Source of the DNA: Sycon ciliatum
Taxonomy: Eukaryota; Porifera; Calcarea; Leucosolenida; Sycettidae
Direction of reading: 5' to 3'
Assembly: GCF_964019385.1 (NCBI RefSeq)
Contig: NC_088644.1
Span: forward strand, 42,123,624 to 42,187,623
DNA: 64,000 nt
Below, piece by piece: positions 21,241 through 32,022 of this stretch. How positions within the stretch are numbered: position 1 is the stretch's first letter; the number at the start of each line of letters is the position of its first letter. The position numbers were made by a program, and so were the translations under genes. The notes below the pieces were generated by a model, which did not search any database, had not been told where the DNA came from, and worked only from the letters and a program-made list of their open reading frames with translations.

Positions 21241-21348
21241 AAATAACGGAACTGGTTCGGATGTGATGTGCAGCGCTATGGGAATGGGTGTGTCCACCCG
21301 AATTCTTTCACAGATGAAGCTGCAGGAAGCCTCAGCCCTTCTTCAAAC

Positions 21349-21640
21349 ATGACATTCGGTGCTGAATAAAGTGTTTTTGTTTTGTTTTTGTTTTTTTACC
21401 TCAGCTGTAGTCCCCTTCACTGATAGTCGATGTTAGCGCTATTAGCTGAACTCTTTTTCGCGCTGCTTCTCACACCCTCTTATGACAGGGGAGATGTTGG
21501 CCTTTATCAATGCTGGTTTGGGAGCTTGCACACCATTGTTGAAGGCAATTTGCCGAAACGTTGGAATGATTATGGTGAAATGTGTTGAACTATTGCAATA
21601 TCAATGGAATAGAGCGTGTAGGCTCTACTCTGAAATGTAT
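21349..21640 (+). repeat. PLE terminal repeat, solo copy
   Basis: Runs from catgacattcggtgctgaat to the gtgtaggctctactctga region. It is homologous to 31740-32022 and, inverted, to 31048-31334. It includes the GGCAATTTGCCGAAACGTT hammerhead-like stretch with a damaged core. It marks the downstream end of the LIM-HD duplication unit B. Confidence 0.65.
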
Positions 21641-21670
21641 ATATTTTAAATAGAAGAAATCAGATGAAAA

Positions 21671-21750
21671 CGAGTTATGAAACTTATGAAGCAACTATCC
21701 ACGCATACTATGCATCTTGTTACAGTCGTGGATAGTTGCTTCATAACTCG
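21671..21750. repeat. Imperfect hairpin
   Basis: Arms cgagttatga...gcaactatccacg (21671-21703) and cgtggatagttgcttcataactcg (21727-21750). The same hairpin, diverged, recurs near 32055-32145 in unit C. Confidence 0.7.
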
Positions 21751-21759
21751 TTTCCATGT

Positions 21760-23480
21760 GATTTATTCTGTTTTAATTGTATACACGTATGTTCATGTAG
21801 GAGCGGAGCCATACCGGTCTAGAGAAGGGCAGGCACCTAAAACATTCCCGGAAAACGATCATCCCACAGCCCACACATGTCCAGTCTTTCCACTGTCTAC
21901 CCGCACCGAACGCAGAGCGGCTGTACATGTACATGTACATGCCGTGTTTCTTATGACACTCTAACAGCATGACTGACAGCAACGAGAAGATGTCATTTAC
22001 TTGAAATGTATGTGTCACTTTTATCCGCAAAGTAATCATCACTGACCGGGATTCCCAGTAATCCAGGTAAATGCCAATGTGAAATAATGACAACAAGGAA
22101 ATGAACGTCATGAGGGTAACCGGGGGGGGGGGGGGGTAAGCTGGTTTATGTTGACAGTACTAGAATCTTAGGACTACGGATCCGCTTTAGGAAAGTGCAG
22201 TTACCTGTATACGGTATAATTATGTTTGGTGTATTTTATTCTATTTCGCAAGAATGAACAGGCATTGCTGCCTTCTTGCCCGGAAAAGTTAATTGTTCCA
22301 GCTCTCAAAGAATGACGAAGATTGTATGATAATCTACATATAATTATATTAATTTTCAAACTTTGTTCGAATGGCCAATTCAATAGGCATATGCGGATAA
22401 TGCCGGGAGAAAAATTGGCAGAATTCGGTACTTTTTCAAGTAAGTTTCATGTAGATGTGTGTTTGGTATGTGGCTAAAAAAATTGATGAGAATTCGATGA
22501 ATTGGCCGCCATAATGTTTGTATGGTTCTGCCAATTTAACTGCTTTTCGAGCAGAATCTGCCATCTTTTCGAGCATCATCCGCACACCCCTACAATTCAA
22601 CATTGGCACGTGACTGGTGCCAATTGCATACTATTGTTAATAAAGCCGTGGGAATCCATATGTGTTGTGAACCCTGCAAGATTCTCTAAATTGTCAGGAT
22701 CGTACGACCACACGGCACGAGGACAACTCTTTTCCTTTACACAGTATATTTCACTTCATCTGATAATTAACAATGAACACTAATAACACCAGCTATTTAT
22801 AGCATGCAAAAACAGCGTACATGCAAAACATAAGCAGATAAAACTGGACATAACAGCGTATACAGCAAAACGCACACAACGCATATAGCGTATGCCATGC
22901 AGCAACATCAGCGGTACGGCGGAGTCGAAATACAACATTTCAACGAATACAATGCCATAAGCGCGAAGGCCTTTCCCAATTGAGAACTGGTGGTTTACAA
23001 CAATATGGCTACTCAGTGTGATCCTGCAGCGTTGATCACACCTCTTACAATGTAACATGTACAGTACATTATAGGATACTCGTGAGTATGGTTAAGGAAT
23101 GCAAAATCACCACACTGTTAGAATACTTTCTGGGGGTTTTAAAAATGACAAAATATTCACTGTGCCATTTACAATTGTTAAGCCCATGGATCCTTCCATG
23201 AGTGACATGCGAACTGTAACTATTGTTACCGTCAATCAAGATCTTCAACAATTTCTTGAATGGATAAATTATAAGAATAATTTATGATATTGATAGTTCA
23301 TTCCTCGCATGTTCGAAAGCTTCTTTTGAACTTCGTGACATGATTTTGAGTGTATTAGCTACATGTTCAAGTAGATAGGATAAATATTGAAAAAAACTTT
23401 TTCACATTTCAAAACTTATTCAGGACTTGATCAGAAAAATGGCATGTGCATAAATCACGTCTGTGAGCAGCTTTGTCACT
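21760..23480. other. Intergenic part of duplication unit B
   Basis: Non-coding sequence downstream of LIM-HD copy B. It is homologous to 32150-33560 (unit C), and from 22200 on to 35841-36760 (unit D), with small indels and a poly-G run at 22123. No ORF is conserved among the copies. Confidence 0.6.
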
Positions 23481-23492
23481 TAAACTTATTTG

Positions 23493-24306
23493 CTATGATC
23501 TGTTTGCATAGTGTGGTCGAGCCGTTCGTGGTGTTGCAGCCGGGTGGGGCAGTTTCGTTTGCGCCTCATTGACGGTGGTGCGCCGACCATCAGCTAGTGT
23601 TGCAGTGTTGTCCACGAATCCACTATGGCCATTGAATGTTGGCTGTTTGAGCTGTGCCGGCTGGGCATGTTGCTGAGGACATTCAGATGTTTGAAAATCG
23701 TTCTTCACATCCACCGGTGCAGTCATATGTTGACCTAGGTGGTACTGGTCGTACAGATATGGTAGAACAGCTGCCCGATTGAAATATACACTGGGATGGA
23801 TGTTGCCAGACATTAAGTTGTACAAGGCTAGATCAGAGAACTGCGGTCGTTTCTCTTCTCCTTAGATCTTTTATTCTGAAACCATACTTGCACCACTCTC
23901 TTCGTCAAGCCAGTTTCCTTGGCAACCCTTTCCTGAACATGTTTGGGGGGCTTGGGATTGCATTGAAACGTATTCATGAGCACTGAAAGCTGTTCTGGTT
24001 TGATGTGTGTGCGAGGACCTCGTTCTTTGTTCGCTTCATCTGACCGAGATCTCTCCGAATTTTGAAGTCCAGGGGAGGCGCTGTCACTCACTGTGCGAAT
24101 GTGTCCTTCGCTGGTTGTTTGGCCCTTTGGTGAAGATGCTTCTGGTGATAAATCGAATTCCGCGTCGTTTGTGTGACCAGACCACAGATCTGCAATGCCC
24201 ATACCCAACTGTGCCGTCTGGTTTTGAGGCAGAGGTGATGACACATGCGTTGAGGAGTGTTGGTGCGATGTCGGACTTAACTCCAATGGCGGAGACATGA
24301 GCATGC
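23493..24306 (-). pseudogene. LIM-HD copy B, exon 4: homeodomain with 13-bp deletion
   Basis: Same acceptor as the other copies. The homeodomain is intact through WFQNKRSKEKR, but a 13-bp deletion near 23851 shifts the frame to NDRSSLI and a stop. The original frame continues as a separate ORF 23825-23493 ending HYANRS at TAG, which shows the presumed ancestral stop. The truncated product would still contain LIM and homeodomain if expressed, so loss of function is likely but not certain. Confidence 0.75.
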
Positions 24307-24629
24307 CTACACAACATAATGCAGAACACAAAATTAATATGCAATAATAATTAATATGCAATGATAATTAATATGCAATAATAACGCGGACGTGTGATCA
24401 ATGCACCATGATTGTAATGTGTTCTCCTGTTATTGTAGCAGAGGTGACTCTCATTCAGACGCATAGCGACCCAATGCGTACATGTAACCATGGCGTGAGA
24501 TCAGATTCCACAACCGCGAAACGGGTGCTCAGCATCAAAGATGGAGCAATGACACACAAGATATGGAGCGATGGATAGAAATGTGTGATTTTTACACTAG
24601 TATAATTATATCTATCGTCAATGTCTTAC

Positions 24630-24886
24630 TTTGTAAATCTTCTGTTGTAGCAGGCATTGTTGAATGAGGCACCACACCGGAATCTCGCTCAGTGGCTGGT
24701 GTTGTTGTAGTACCACTGGCACACCAGAAGCATTTCATCACGGCGTTGGGCTGCATAAACAAGGCGTCCGTTGCGGCTGGCCGCGTGTTACACACTGCAC
24801 ACATGCAGCACTGCTGATGGATGGCGATATTGCCGAATGTCTGACAGTACGAGCCACCAGTGATGTCCTTGCTGCACAAGCTGCAG
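24630..24886 (-). CDS. LIM-HD copy B, exon 3: LIM domain
   Basis: 257 nt as in copy D, with splice sites and all eight LIM ligands intact. It belongs to a copy whose exon 4 is broken and which has no visible exon 1. Confidence 0.6.
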
Positions 24887-25381
24887 CTGTGAGGATTGGA
24901 CCAGAAGGAAATAATTATGGGACACAAAATCGATTAACTAAATATCCTGGCAGATACAGCTACAATTGAGTGATTTTATTCGGTTACATGGTTGATATGA
25001 GTATATGGTTGATATCGTAGTTCTGATGTTTCATGATGTTTCATATCTGCATTTCGGTCTTTCCTAGTAGCTGTTTGTCACACCACTACCACCCGTCCCC
25101 TCTTCCTCCCGAAGCCTGCGCCCAATACGTTTGCATACATGCTTATCTAGCAGGCAGTACACAACATGACTGGTTGGATAACTTATTATGGACAATGATT
25201 GCTGTTTTCCGGGATGTACGTGACACATGTAATCATGCGGAACACTCTGCCGAACCGGAAAACTGAATATCTCTCGTCGTAACGTCTGTCAGGACTATAC
25301 GGAATTCGTATTCACTACCTAATCACCTGTCAGGACATATTTTGACATCGCGTTACTTCACAGTTGGTTTCTGGTGTAGCA

Positions 25382-25787
<406 letters not shown>

Positions 25788-26034
25788 AGTCATCTCGCCC
25801 CCTCCTCCTCCTCCCCTCCCCCCCCCCCCCCATGGTGCTTGCTGTGTACGCCGATCCCGAGACCCTTGGTGAGGGGAGTCCACCGCACCTCACCAGCGCA
25901 GCTCATGTAGCGCCTGCAAACCCATTGTGTTTTTTTTGTTTTGTCTTTGTTTTGTTTCCCTTATTCCGTAGGTATGTGCACTGTGATAAAGAAATAGAAA
26001 AACGAATGCCCGATCTTGCAGTACAAACCCTCAC

Positions 26035-26413
26035 CTCTTGTTGCATTGTGCAGGCGCCTTCACCACTAGTCCTTTGATTCCCATAGGTTCACTGATTGCC
26101 TGACCATTTTGCAGCAGTGGATTGGGCTGATCGAAGCCTGATTGGGAACTGGGTACACGTACATGTTGGACATGTGTTTCAGACGTGGTAGAGGAGCTGT
26201 GTGAGACAGTAGCGTGGACACGGTGTTGTAATGCATGGCTGAGAAGCGCTGCACCTGTGTCGCTGGGACTCCAGCCGTGGCTCTGCCTTGCACCATGCGT
26301 CGCGCCATTTCTCAGTGATGATGTCGGCGGATTGTGCTTGGTTTGGCGAAGGTCTTGAAATACATTCCCATGCTGATAATGCGTACGCACACTACCCAGT
26401 TGTTGCCCATTTT
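26035..26413 (-). CDS. LIM-HD copy B, exon 2
   Basis: A 379-nt homologue of copy D exon 2 with intact splice sites and frame. Homology to copy D continues upstream through intron 1 to about 27101, then breaks into LINE sequence. Confidence 0.6.
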
Positions 26414-26589
26414 CTGGAAACACAAAAAAGGAAGCACAAATAAAATTTGTTCCTAAGCATACTTTATATAGTCAGAGTGGGTTTAGGTTCTACGTACACT
26501 ACAGTACAGTAGGTTCGGGCCTGGTTGAAATCTGGCTTTGGAAATTTTTATTTTTCATCGCTATCAGGTTCGGGCTCATTTCCTCTGTG

Positions 26590-26633
26590 CTGCGCTGATG
26601 AGTCCACAAAGGACGAAACAGTTCTGTCCGTAG
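26590..26633 (+). ncRNA. Type I hammerhead ribozyme, LIM-HD copy B intron 1
   Basis: Paralogue of 39733-39776. CTGCG pairs with CGTAG (one G-T wobble). The core CTGATGA, stem II GTCC/GGAC and stem III ACAG/CTGT are all intact. The cleavage base is C at 26628 (GTC class, the commonest). Both changes between the copies keep a valid hammerhead. Confidence 0.8.
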
Positions 26634-27101
26634 ATTTAGTACATACAGTACAGTACGGCAAGCTACTTCAGTGCGTATTGGAGGTGATGAAGCAGGCGCA
26701 AGCACGAACCTACACCGGCTATCGAACACATTTTAAAGTGAGAAAGAGGGCACACATGTGTGACTGGTACGAACAAAACAATTAATGCCAGGGCTTTGCA
26801 TGCAGTATGAATTTTCCTGGAGTTTTCCGCCCTTGTCATAGTGGTGGTTGAGGATGGCAACTGAGATATCTAACGGTCATAAATACCATACATGTAGCTT
26901 GACGTTCTCAATATAATGTTGAGGGTACTCATTTACAAATTGGTGGAAATCGACCTTAGCCCCGTCTAAAGTTGTTACTTCCGTTGCAAGTGCAAGAGAA
27001 GTTGAAGAAATCCTGAACGACAATGAAGCGCTAGTTTTAAATTGTTAGGTCAGTTATCCATCTGTTCTGCATAGCTGAATGCGTTGTTTCCACTTACTCT
27101 T

Positions 27102-27525
27102 TATCTTAGTTCTCACTTTTTGTAATACTTACGCGTCATGTGTCACACTTCTTTGGATTTTTAACCTTTGTTTTTCCCTTGATCACATACCGTCGTCAAA
27201 TCATCAGTCTCACTACTTTTCACAGATATGTTTTCCATCATCGTGATTACCTTGCTGATTTCCATTTCAAGATTACGAATAGTGAGCGACGACCAAATAA
27301 AATCATTCTTCCCAAATTTAAATCATTGTCTAAGTCTCTCTTCATGTTCCGAACTGCTATTCTATGGAACTGTTTACCCCCCAGTCTAACATCGGAAGCC
27401 TCGCTCTATAAGTTCAAAGCTGCCCTCAGGAAATTTACAGCTGACTATGCTTATGCAATCAACGGAATTCCGCCACCTTGCAGTTGATTTTCCCCATTTC
27501 TCTCCTCATCAATCCCTACTTCTCT
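27102..27525 (+). pseudogene. LINE ORF2 C-terminal end
   Basis: Reads ITNSERRPNKIILPKFK, FMFRTAILWNCLPPSL and YKFKAALRKFTADYAYAING, then a stop at 27487. This is the typical end of a CR1/Jockey-type LINE ORF2 (F-R-A-x-x-W-N-x-L-P). No RT core is present. The same 3' end occurs at 3481-3560. It abuts the break of LIM-HD unit B. Confidence 0.65.
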
Positions 27526-27702
27526 TTGTACGTACATCTACATCTACTGTTCTTTCAATCAAATGAACCCCTCGATAGGCACATTGCCTTTGGGTCATTT
27601 CATAATAATAATAATAATACATGTACATGCCAGAAAGTACAGCCTTATCTGGGCGGGGACATAACCTAACACTGACCTGTAGCCCGGTCCAGGGATCCCC
27701 AT

Positions 27703-27967
27703 ACATACCATCACTCATACATACCATCACTCATACATACCATTACTCATTCATAGCATTACTCATACATACCATTACTCATACATACCATCACTCATAC
27801 ATACCATTACTCATACATTCCATTACTCATACATACCATCACTCATACATACCATTACTCATACATACCATTACTCATACATACCATTACTCATACATAC
27901 CATTACTCATACATAGCATTACTCATACATACCATTACTCATACATAGCATTACTCATACATACCAT
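27703..27967 (+). repeat. 16-bp tandem repeat (about 16 units)
   Basis: Units of cattactcatacatac with C/T and A/T variants (catcactc, catagcat). The 121-aa ORF across it is periodic and is not considered a gene. Confidence 0.9.
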
Positions 27968-28140
27968 TATGTGTGGGGTTCCCTAGTCCGGACTCAAACT
28001 GGTCCTGCAGTAGTACAGGCATCCAGACACCAACTATTCTATTGCCTGCCTAGTTATCTTCTACCTCGGGCTCCTCCCACAGATGCACTATCATCTTATT
28101 AGCCCAATCTGCTGTGCTGCAGTTCCATGGTAGATTTTGC

Positions 28141-28173
28141 CTGATGATTGCATGATGCATGAAACTCCGAGTT
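28141..28173 (+). ncRNA. Degenerate hammerhead next to (GTT)n
   Basis: CTGATGA at 28141, stem II TGCA/TGCA with a T-T mismatch at its base, GAA at 28161 and stem III ACT-CCG-AGT. Stem I is lost where a (GTT)n tract begins. Stem III and flanking bases match the intact ribozyme at 30913. Confidence 0.5.
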
Positions 28174-28269
28174 GTTGTTGTTGTTGATTTTTATTTTGCT
28201 TCGCAAGGCCAAACGGGCAATGGTGCCCAATTCTATGGAAGCGAATTTCAAAAGGGAGAAAGCTACGGG

Positions 28270-28283
28270 GAGAGAGAGAGAGA

Positions 28284-28340
<57 letters not shown>

Positions 28341-28362
28341 GGGAGGGAGGGAGGGAGGGAGA
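28270..28362 (+). repeat. (GA)n, poly-G and (GGGA)n tract
   Basis: Purine-only microsatellite of about 90 bp. Confidence 0.9.
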
Positions 28363-28369
28363 TGATAAG

Positions 28370-29740
28370 CAATTTTGGAGCGTCAACAGAGCGATTTTGC
28401 AGTGTCAATAGAGCGATTTTGAAGCGTCAACAGAGGGAAGTGCAAAATGAGATCTTGGTAGCTTTGTTGTTGAACGGTTTTAGAATTAATAGCTCCATCG
28501 AAGATGGTATTGAGCACTTTTATCCAGTGGATCGCTACCTGCTTTTGTACATACTTGTATATGTGCGAAATAGCGTACGCATTGTGTGCATGAAGGGGGT
28601 TACATCAACAAAGTGCGTGGTGTCACGTTCTCTTTCTGTGAATCCGTGTGAGTTATTATGGTAGGGTTATGGATGTCTGCGCGCGAGTGACCAAAGAAAG
28701 AGAGAAGGTGAAATCAGCAATGGAGAGTATGCTCAGATGCTACAGACAATCAGTGCCCCAGAGCCAGTTGCTGTGACGCAAGTGGCATTGGACCTTGGTC
28801 TTCGTCTTGCAGACATAGGCATTTGACATGCCTACATGACATGCTTTGTCGCGCTTGTACTAGATATGGAGTTAGGGCTTTCCGTACTGCCGCTCGCAGC
28901 TGGCTGGTTGCGCCACGTGATGCGATCTGCCAAACAGGTGCTATGGTTTAGGTACATTGAGTCACAAGCTTTGAGATGCAGGACTGGTGGACTGGTGTAG
29001 CTCAGGAACCATGTGAGCTAGTGGTCTATTCCATTCGTTCACTACTCCATTTGTACGCGATGGGCGGAGAACGTTGGGGGACGTGGGGGCAAGTCAGACA
29101 GCAGCTGATGCTGGTTTGAGCGTCGTGTTGTGATCGTGGGGACGAAGCACAATTCTGCTTCCTGCCTGTCGGCATGAGGTCACAAAGATCCGCAGGTTGC
29201 CGCAGGCGTATAAGATTGTACGCATTTGTCAGAGCAGACACATATGATGGCGGGCGGCTGGCCTCCCGAGGATACCTTTTAAAGAGGCTCAACACCAGCC
29301 ACGGCCTTCTGCTGTACCGTGCGGAGGATTAGCAAGTGGGAGGTGGCTGCACCTACCCGCACTACTGCTAGTACTGGTGCCTACTCAAGTACGAAGCCTC
29401 TGTACTTTGGTATGCGACCTTGGAGACCAAGGAATCGCGATGCCCGCCGTGAGAATGCCAATCTGGTAACAGCCCGAAGAGTTACAGAACACTATACATC
29501 TCACAGTACGATGAATCAAGGCCTTTTACTAGATCAAGGAGGTTTCCAATTTCGTGAACATTGTCTCCAGATGATTGCTTCAGCAAGCATGAAACTCGAG
29601 TAGAGACTGAACGTTCTAATTCACTGGAGTTTCGTTAAGTTTACTAACTCCACAACGATAAACTGAAAACAAATGATAGCTCAAAAGTCTATAGATCCTG
29701 TTCTTCTTGCGCAGAAGCAAGGATCTAGTAATATGCTACC
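28370..29740. other. No supportable gene
   Basis: Scattered ORFs under 101 codons lack recognisable domains. A short tandem of gcgattttg(a/c)agcgtcaacagag-type units is at 28377-28435. Confidence 0.5.
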
Positions 29741-29755
29741 GACCCGGTCGGCATT

Positions 29756-29825
29756 TGGAGAGTTGTCGACAAGCCCTCCGAGAATTTATTTTCGAATCCT
29801 TGGAGGGCTTGTCGAAAACTCTCCA
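29756..29825. repeat. Hairpin, 25-29 bp arms
   Basis: tggagagttgtcgacaag...cctccgagaa pairs with the reverse complement ending at 29825, with few mismatches, around a short AT-rich loop. Confidence 0.75.
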
Positions 29826-30372
29826 CATGCGGAAAGGTCGGTGGCATATGTGTGTCTGCATGTTCATGGTCCGGTACCTTTACAATGGTATTCGCCTCCC
29901 TGTATCGCCGCAGTCGCACCAACCTCTTCTTCACATTCGTCTTCCTGTTGCGGAATTTTGGTCTTTTTACACCACTCAGCCATGTGTAGGGTGAGGCGTT
30001 TCTGAACAAATTGTAACATTCACCGGTCGTGTCATTGACTAATGAACTCACTGTGATCTTCCTAAAGCTGCATTCTATAGTATTGTTTAATAATTGTGCT
30101 TATTGTACTCGACTGTCTCTCTCTCTAGCTCCCTCCAGCCTCTCCCCCCCCCCCCCCCTCCCCGATACTTGCCACCTTGATTCCCACTACGCACAATCCC
30201 CATCACAATTTTTACCACCCTAGCCCTAGGTCACAATGCAATGCAGCACAAATCTATACTGATGTGTTGCCAGAGAATCGCACTATTCCTCTACCCTATG
30301 CTCTATACTCTCAACATCTCTTTCCTCTTATAATCACGCTGATTTTTGTCGCCTCCTTTTCCTCGCGCTATT

Positions 30373-30821
30373 GGGCGCTTTCGATTACACGCATTTCGGT
30401 CAATTCTAGAATTAGTTATTGTTGATGTACAGTTCGATTTAATACACAAAAAGTGACAAAATCCGTCGTTAGAATTGATTTTATCCAATTCCGTCGAATC
30501 CGTCAATTCTGAAGAGAGGGCGGAATTTCTCTAATTCTGGCGCCAGAATTGCACAGTCCGTGTGTTACTGGTCTGGTCATGACTCAAGCGCGCGAAGAGC
30601 CTCCCTGGCCGGCGTGTGCGCGATGCTGGGTCCACGTGCGCGCGAGGGTGTACGTGATCTCTTTTTTACGATTCATCAATTGTGTTTGTGACATGACATG
30701 AATAAAATGCGTTGTGAATTTCAGTCGTTCGTTTACAAGGCCGGAATCCGCTCATTCTGGTCATTCCAGAATTTAAAAAAACCAGTTCCAGAATTGTGTA
30801 AACGTGTAATCGAAAGCGCCC
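30373..30821. mobile_element. MITE-like TIR element, 449 bp
   Basis: Terminal inverted repeats GGGCGCTTTCGATTACACG and its reverse complement (perfect, 19 bp), flanked on both sides by ATT as a possible 3-bp target duplication. The interior is rich in repeated AGAATT and has no transposase ORF. Confidence 0.75.
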
Positions 30822-30873
30822 ATTGAAATGTTGTACCCCCATCACAACTGCCCTCTTTTCTCAAGACCCTCCG

Positions 30874-30880
30874 TATAATA
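30874..30880 (+). promoter_or_regulatory. TATA-like box upstream of hammerhead
   Basis: TATAATA 39 bp before the ribozyme at 30913, the same spacing class as four other loci in the window. Confidence 0.35.
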
Positions 30881-30912
30881 ATTATTCTAGTGATTGTTAG
30901 TCTTGGTCATAT

Positions 30913-30953
30913 GCTGTCTGATGAGTGTTTCACATGAAACTCCGAGTAACAGC
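30913..30953 (+). ncRNA. Type I hammerhead ribozyme
   Basis: Stem I is GCTGT (30913-30917) with ACAGC (30949-30953). The core CTGATGA is at 30918-30924. Stem II is GTGT/ACAT (one G-T) with loop TTC. GAA is at 30936. Stem III is ACT/AGT around CCG. The cleavage base is A at 30948. Probably a PLE terminal repeat remnant. Confidence 0.75.
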
Positions 30954-31047
30954 GGCAAGAGATTTTTTTGCCTCATTGCTGTGTAATCATTGCATATCTT
31001 TTTTAAGTAAAAGTGGGGAGGCTTCCTGCGGTTTCATAAGCAGTTCG

Positions 31048-32022
31048 GAGTAGAGCCTACACGCTCTCTTCCATAGACACTGCAATAGTTCAACTCATTT
31101 CACCATAATCATTCCAACGTTTCGGCAAATTGCCTTAACAATCAGGTTCACAATGGTGTGCAAGCTCCCAAACCAGCATTGATAAAGGCCAACAACTCCC
31201 TGTCAGTAAGAGGGTGTGAGAAGCAGCGCGAAAAAGAGTTCAGCTAATAGCGCTAACATCGACTATCAGTGGAGGGGACTACAGCTGAGGTAAAAAATAA
31301 AAAATAAAAAACACTTTATTCAGCGGCGAATGTCATGATCCAAGAGCAAGCTCTACCTGAGTCAGACCTACCAGCAACTTTCTCACAATACGCAGACAAC
31401 ACTACTGCCCATCAGAACGAGCGATCATCGGTGGAAGAAACCGTCCGTGTGTGTGAACCCGTTTCTCGGATGACAATTTGAATCTTAACGTGTCAAAAAC
31501 TCAATAGTCAATACTTCACTGTGACCAAGGAAGATGATTCCTGGAAATCGGTGAAGCTGCTGGGGAGTATGCTAGGCACAGCAGAAGACATCGCAGCCAG
31601 AGTGTCTGCTGCCAATCGGGCATTTGCAAGCATTCCATGGAAACGCCACAACCTGAATTCCAGGCTGTGTATGTTTTCCTGCCTGATATTGCCTGTCTTG
31701 CTGTACAATTGTGCGCTTTGGACATAATAATTATTATTATCATGACATTCGGTGCTGAATAAAGTGTTTTTGTTTTTTTTAACCTCAGCTGAAGTCCCCT
31801 CCACTGATAGTCGATGTTTGCGCTATTAGCTGAGCTCTTTTTCGCGCTGCTTCTCGCACCCTCTTATTTACAGGGGAGTTGTTGGCTTTTATCAATGCTG
31901 GTTTGGGAACTTGCACACCATTGTTGAAGCAATTTGCCGAAACGTTGGAATGATTATGGTCAAATGAGTTGAACTATTGCAGTGTCAATGGAAGAGAGCG
32001 TGTAGGCTCTACTCTGAACTGT
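31048..32022. mobile_element. Inverted PLE terminal repeats enclosing a LINE fragment
   Basis: 31048-31334 is the reverse complement of 31740-32022, diverged, with both ending at catgacattcgg(tg). The segment between is not PLE but a piece of LINE RT. The inner ends point at each other as in the PLE 3 arms. Confidence 0.7.
31336..31726 (+). pseudogene. LINE RT fragment, near copy of 9285-9665
   Basis: Matches the 9-kb LINE almost base for base from atccaagagcaagc to gcgctttggac, including the same frameshift region. It encodes the YADN (changed from YADD) to LYNCALWT segment. It is cut on both sides by PLE arms. Confidence 0.75.

Larger units (their letters stand above)
18682..21310 (-). mobile_element. 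Penelope-like element 3 with inverted 430-bp terminal arms
   Basis: Arms 18682-19112 and 20881-21310 are near-identical inverted repeats enclosing a minus-strand PLE ORF. Inverted and partial terminal repeats (pLTRs) are typical of PLEs. Each arm itself contains a tandem duplication of about 150 bp (gcagagtgtagcgccaaaaaa type). The right arm carries TATATA (21165) and a hammerhead-like motif (21206). The ORF is 5' truncated at the right arm. Confidence 0.8.

Noticed and set aside
27621..27986. 121-aa His/Thr/Ile-rich ORF
   Set aside because: It is a periodic translation of the 16-bp tandem repeat.
29026..29603. Two adjacent ORFs (89 and 94 aa)
   Set aside because: No recognisable motif, no splice or promoter evidence, and the region is repeat-rich.
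31090..31135. Hammerhead in the inverted PLE arm at 31.1 kb
   Set aside because: The stretch before GGCAATTTGCCGAAACG reads CTGATTGTTA, so the CTGATGA core is broken.
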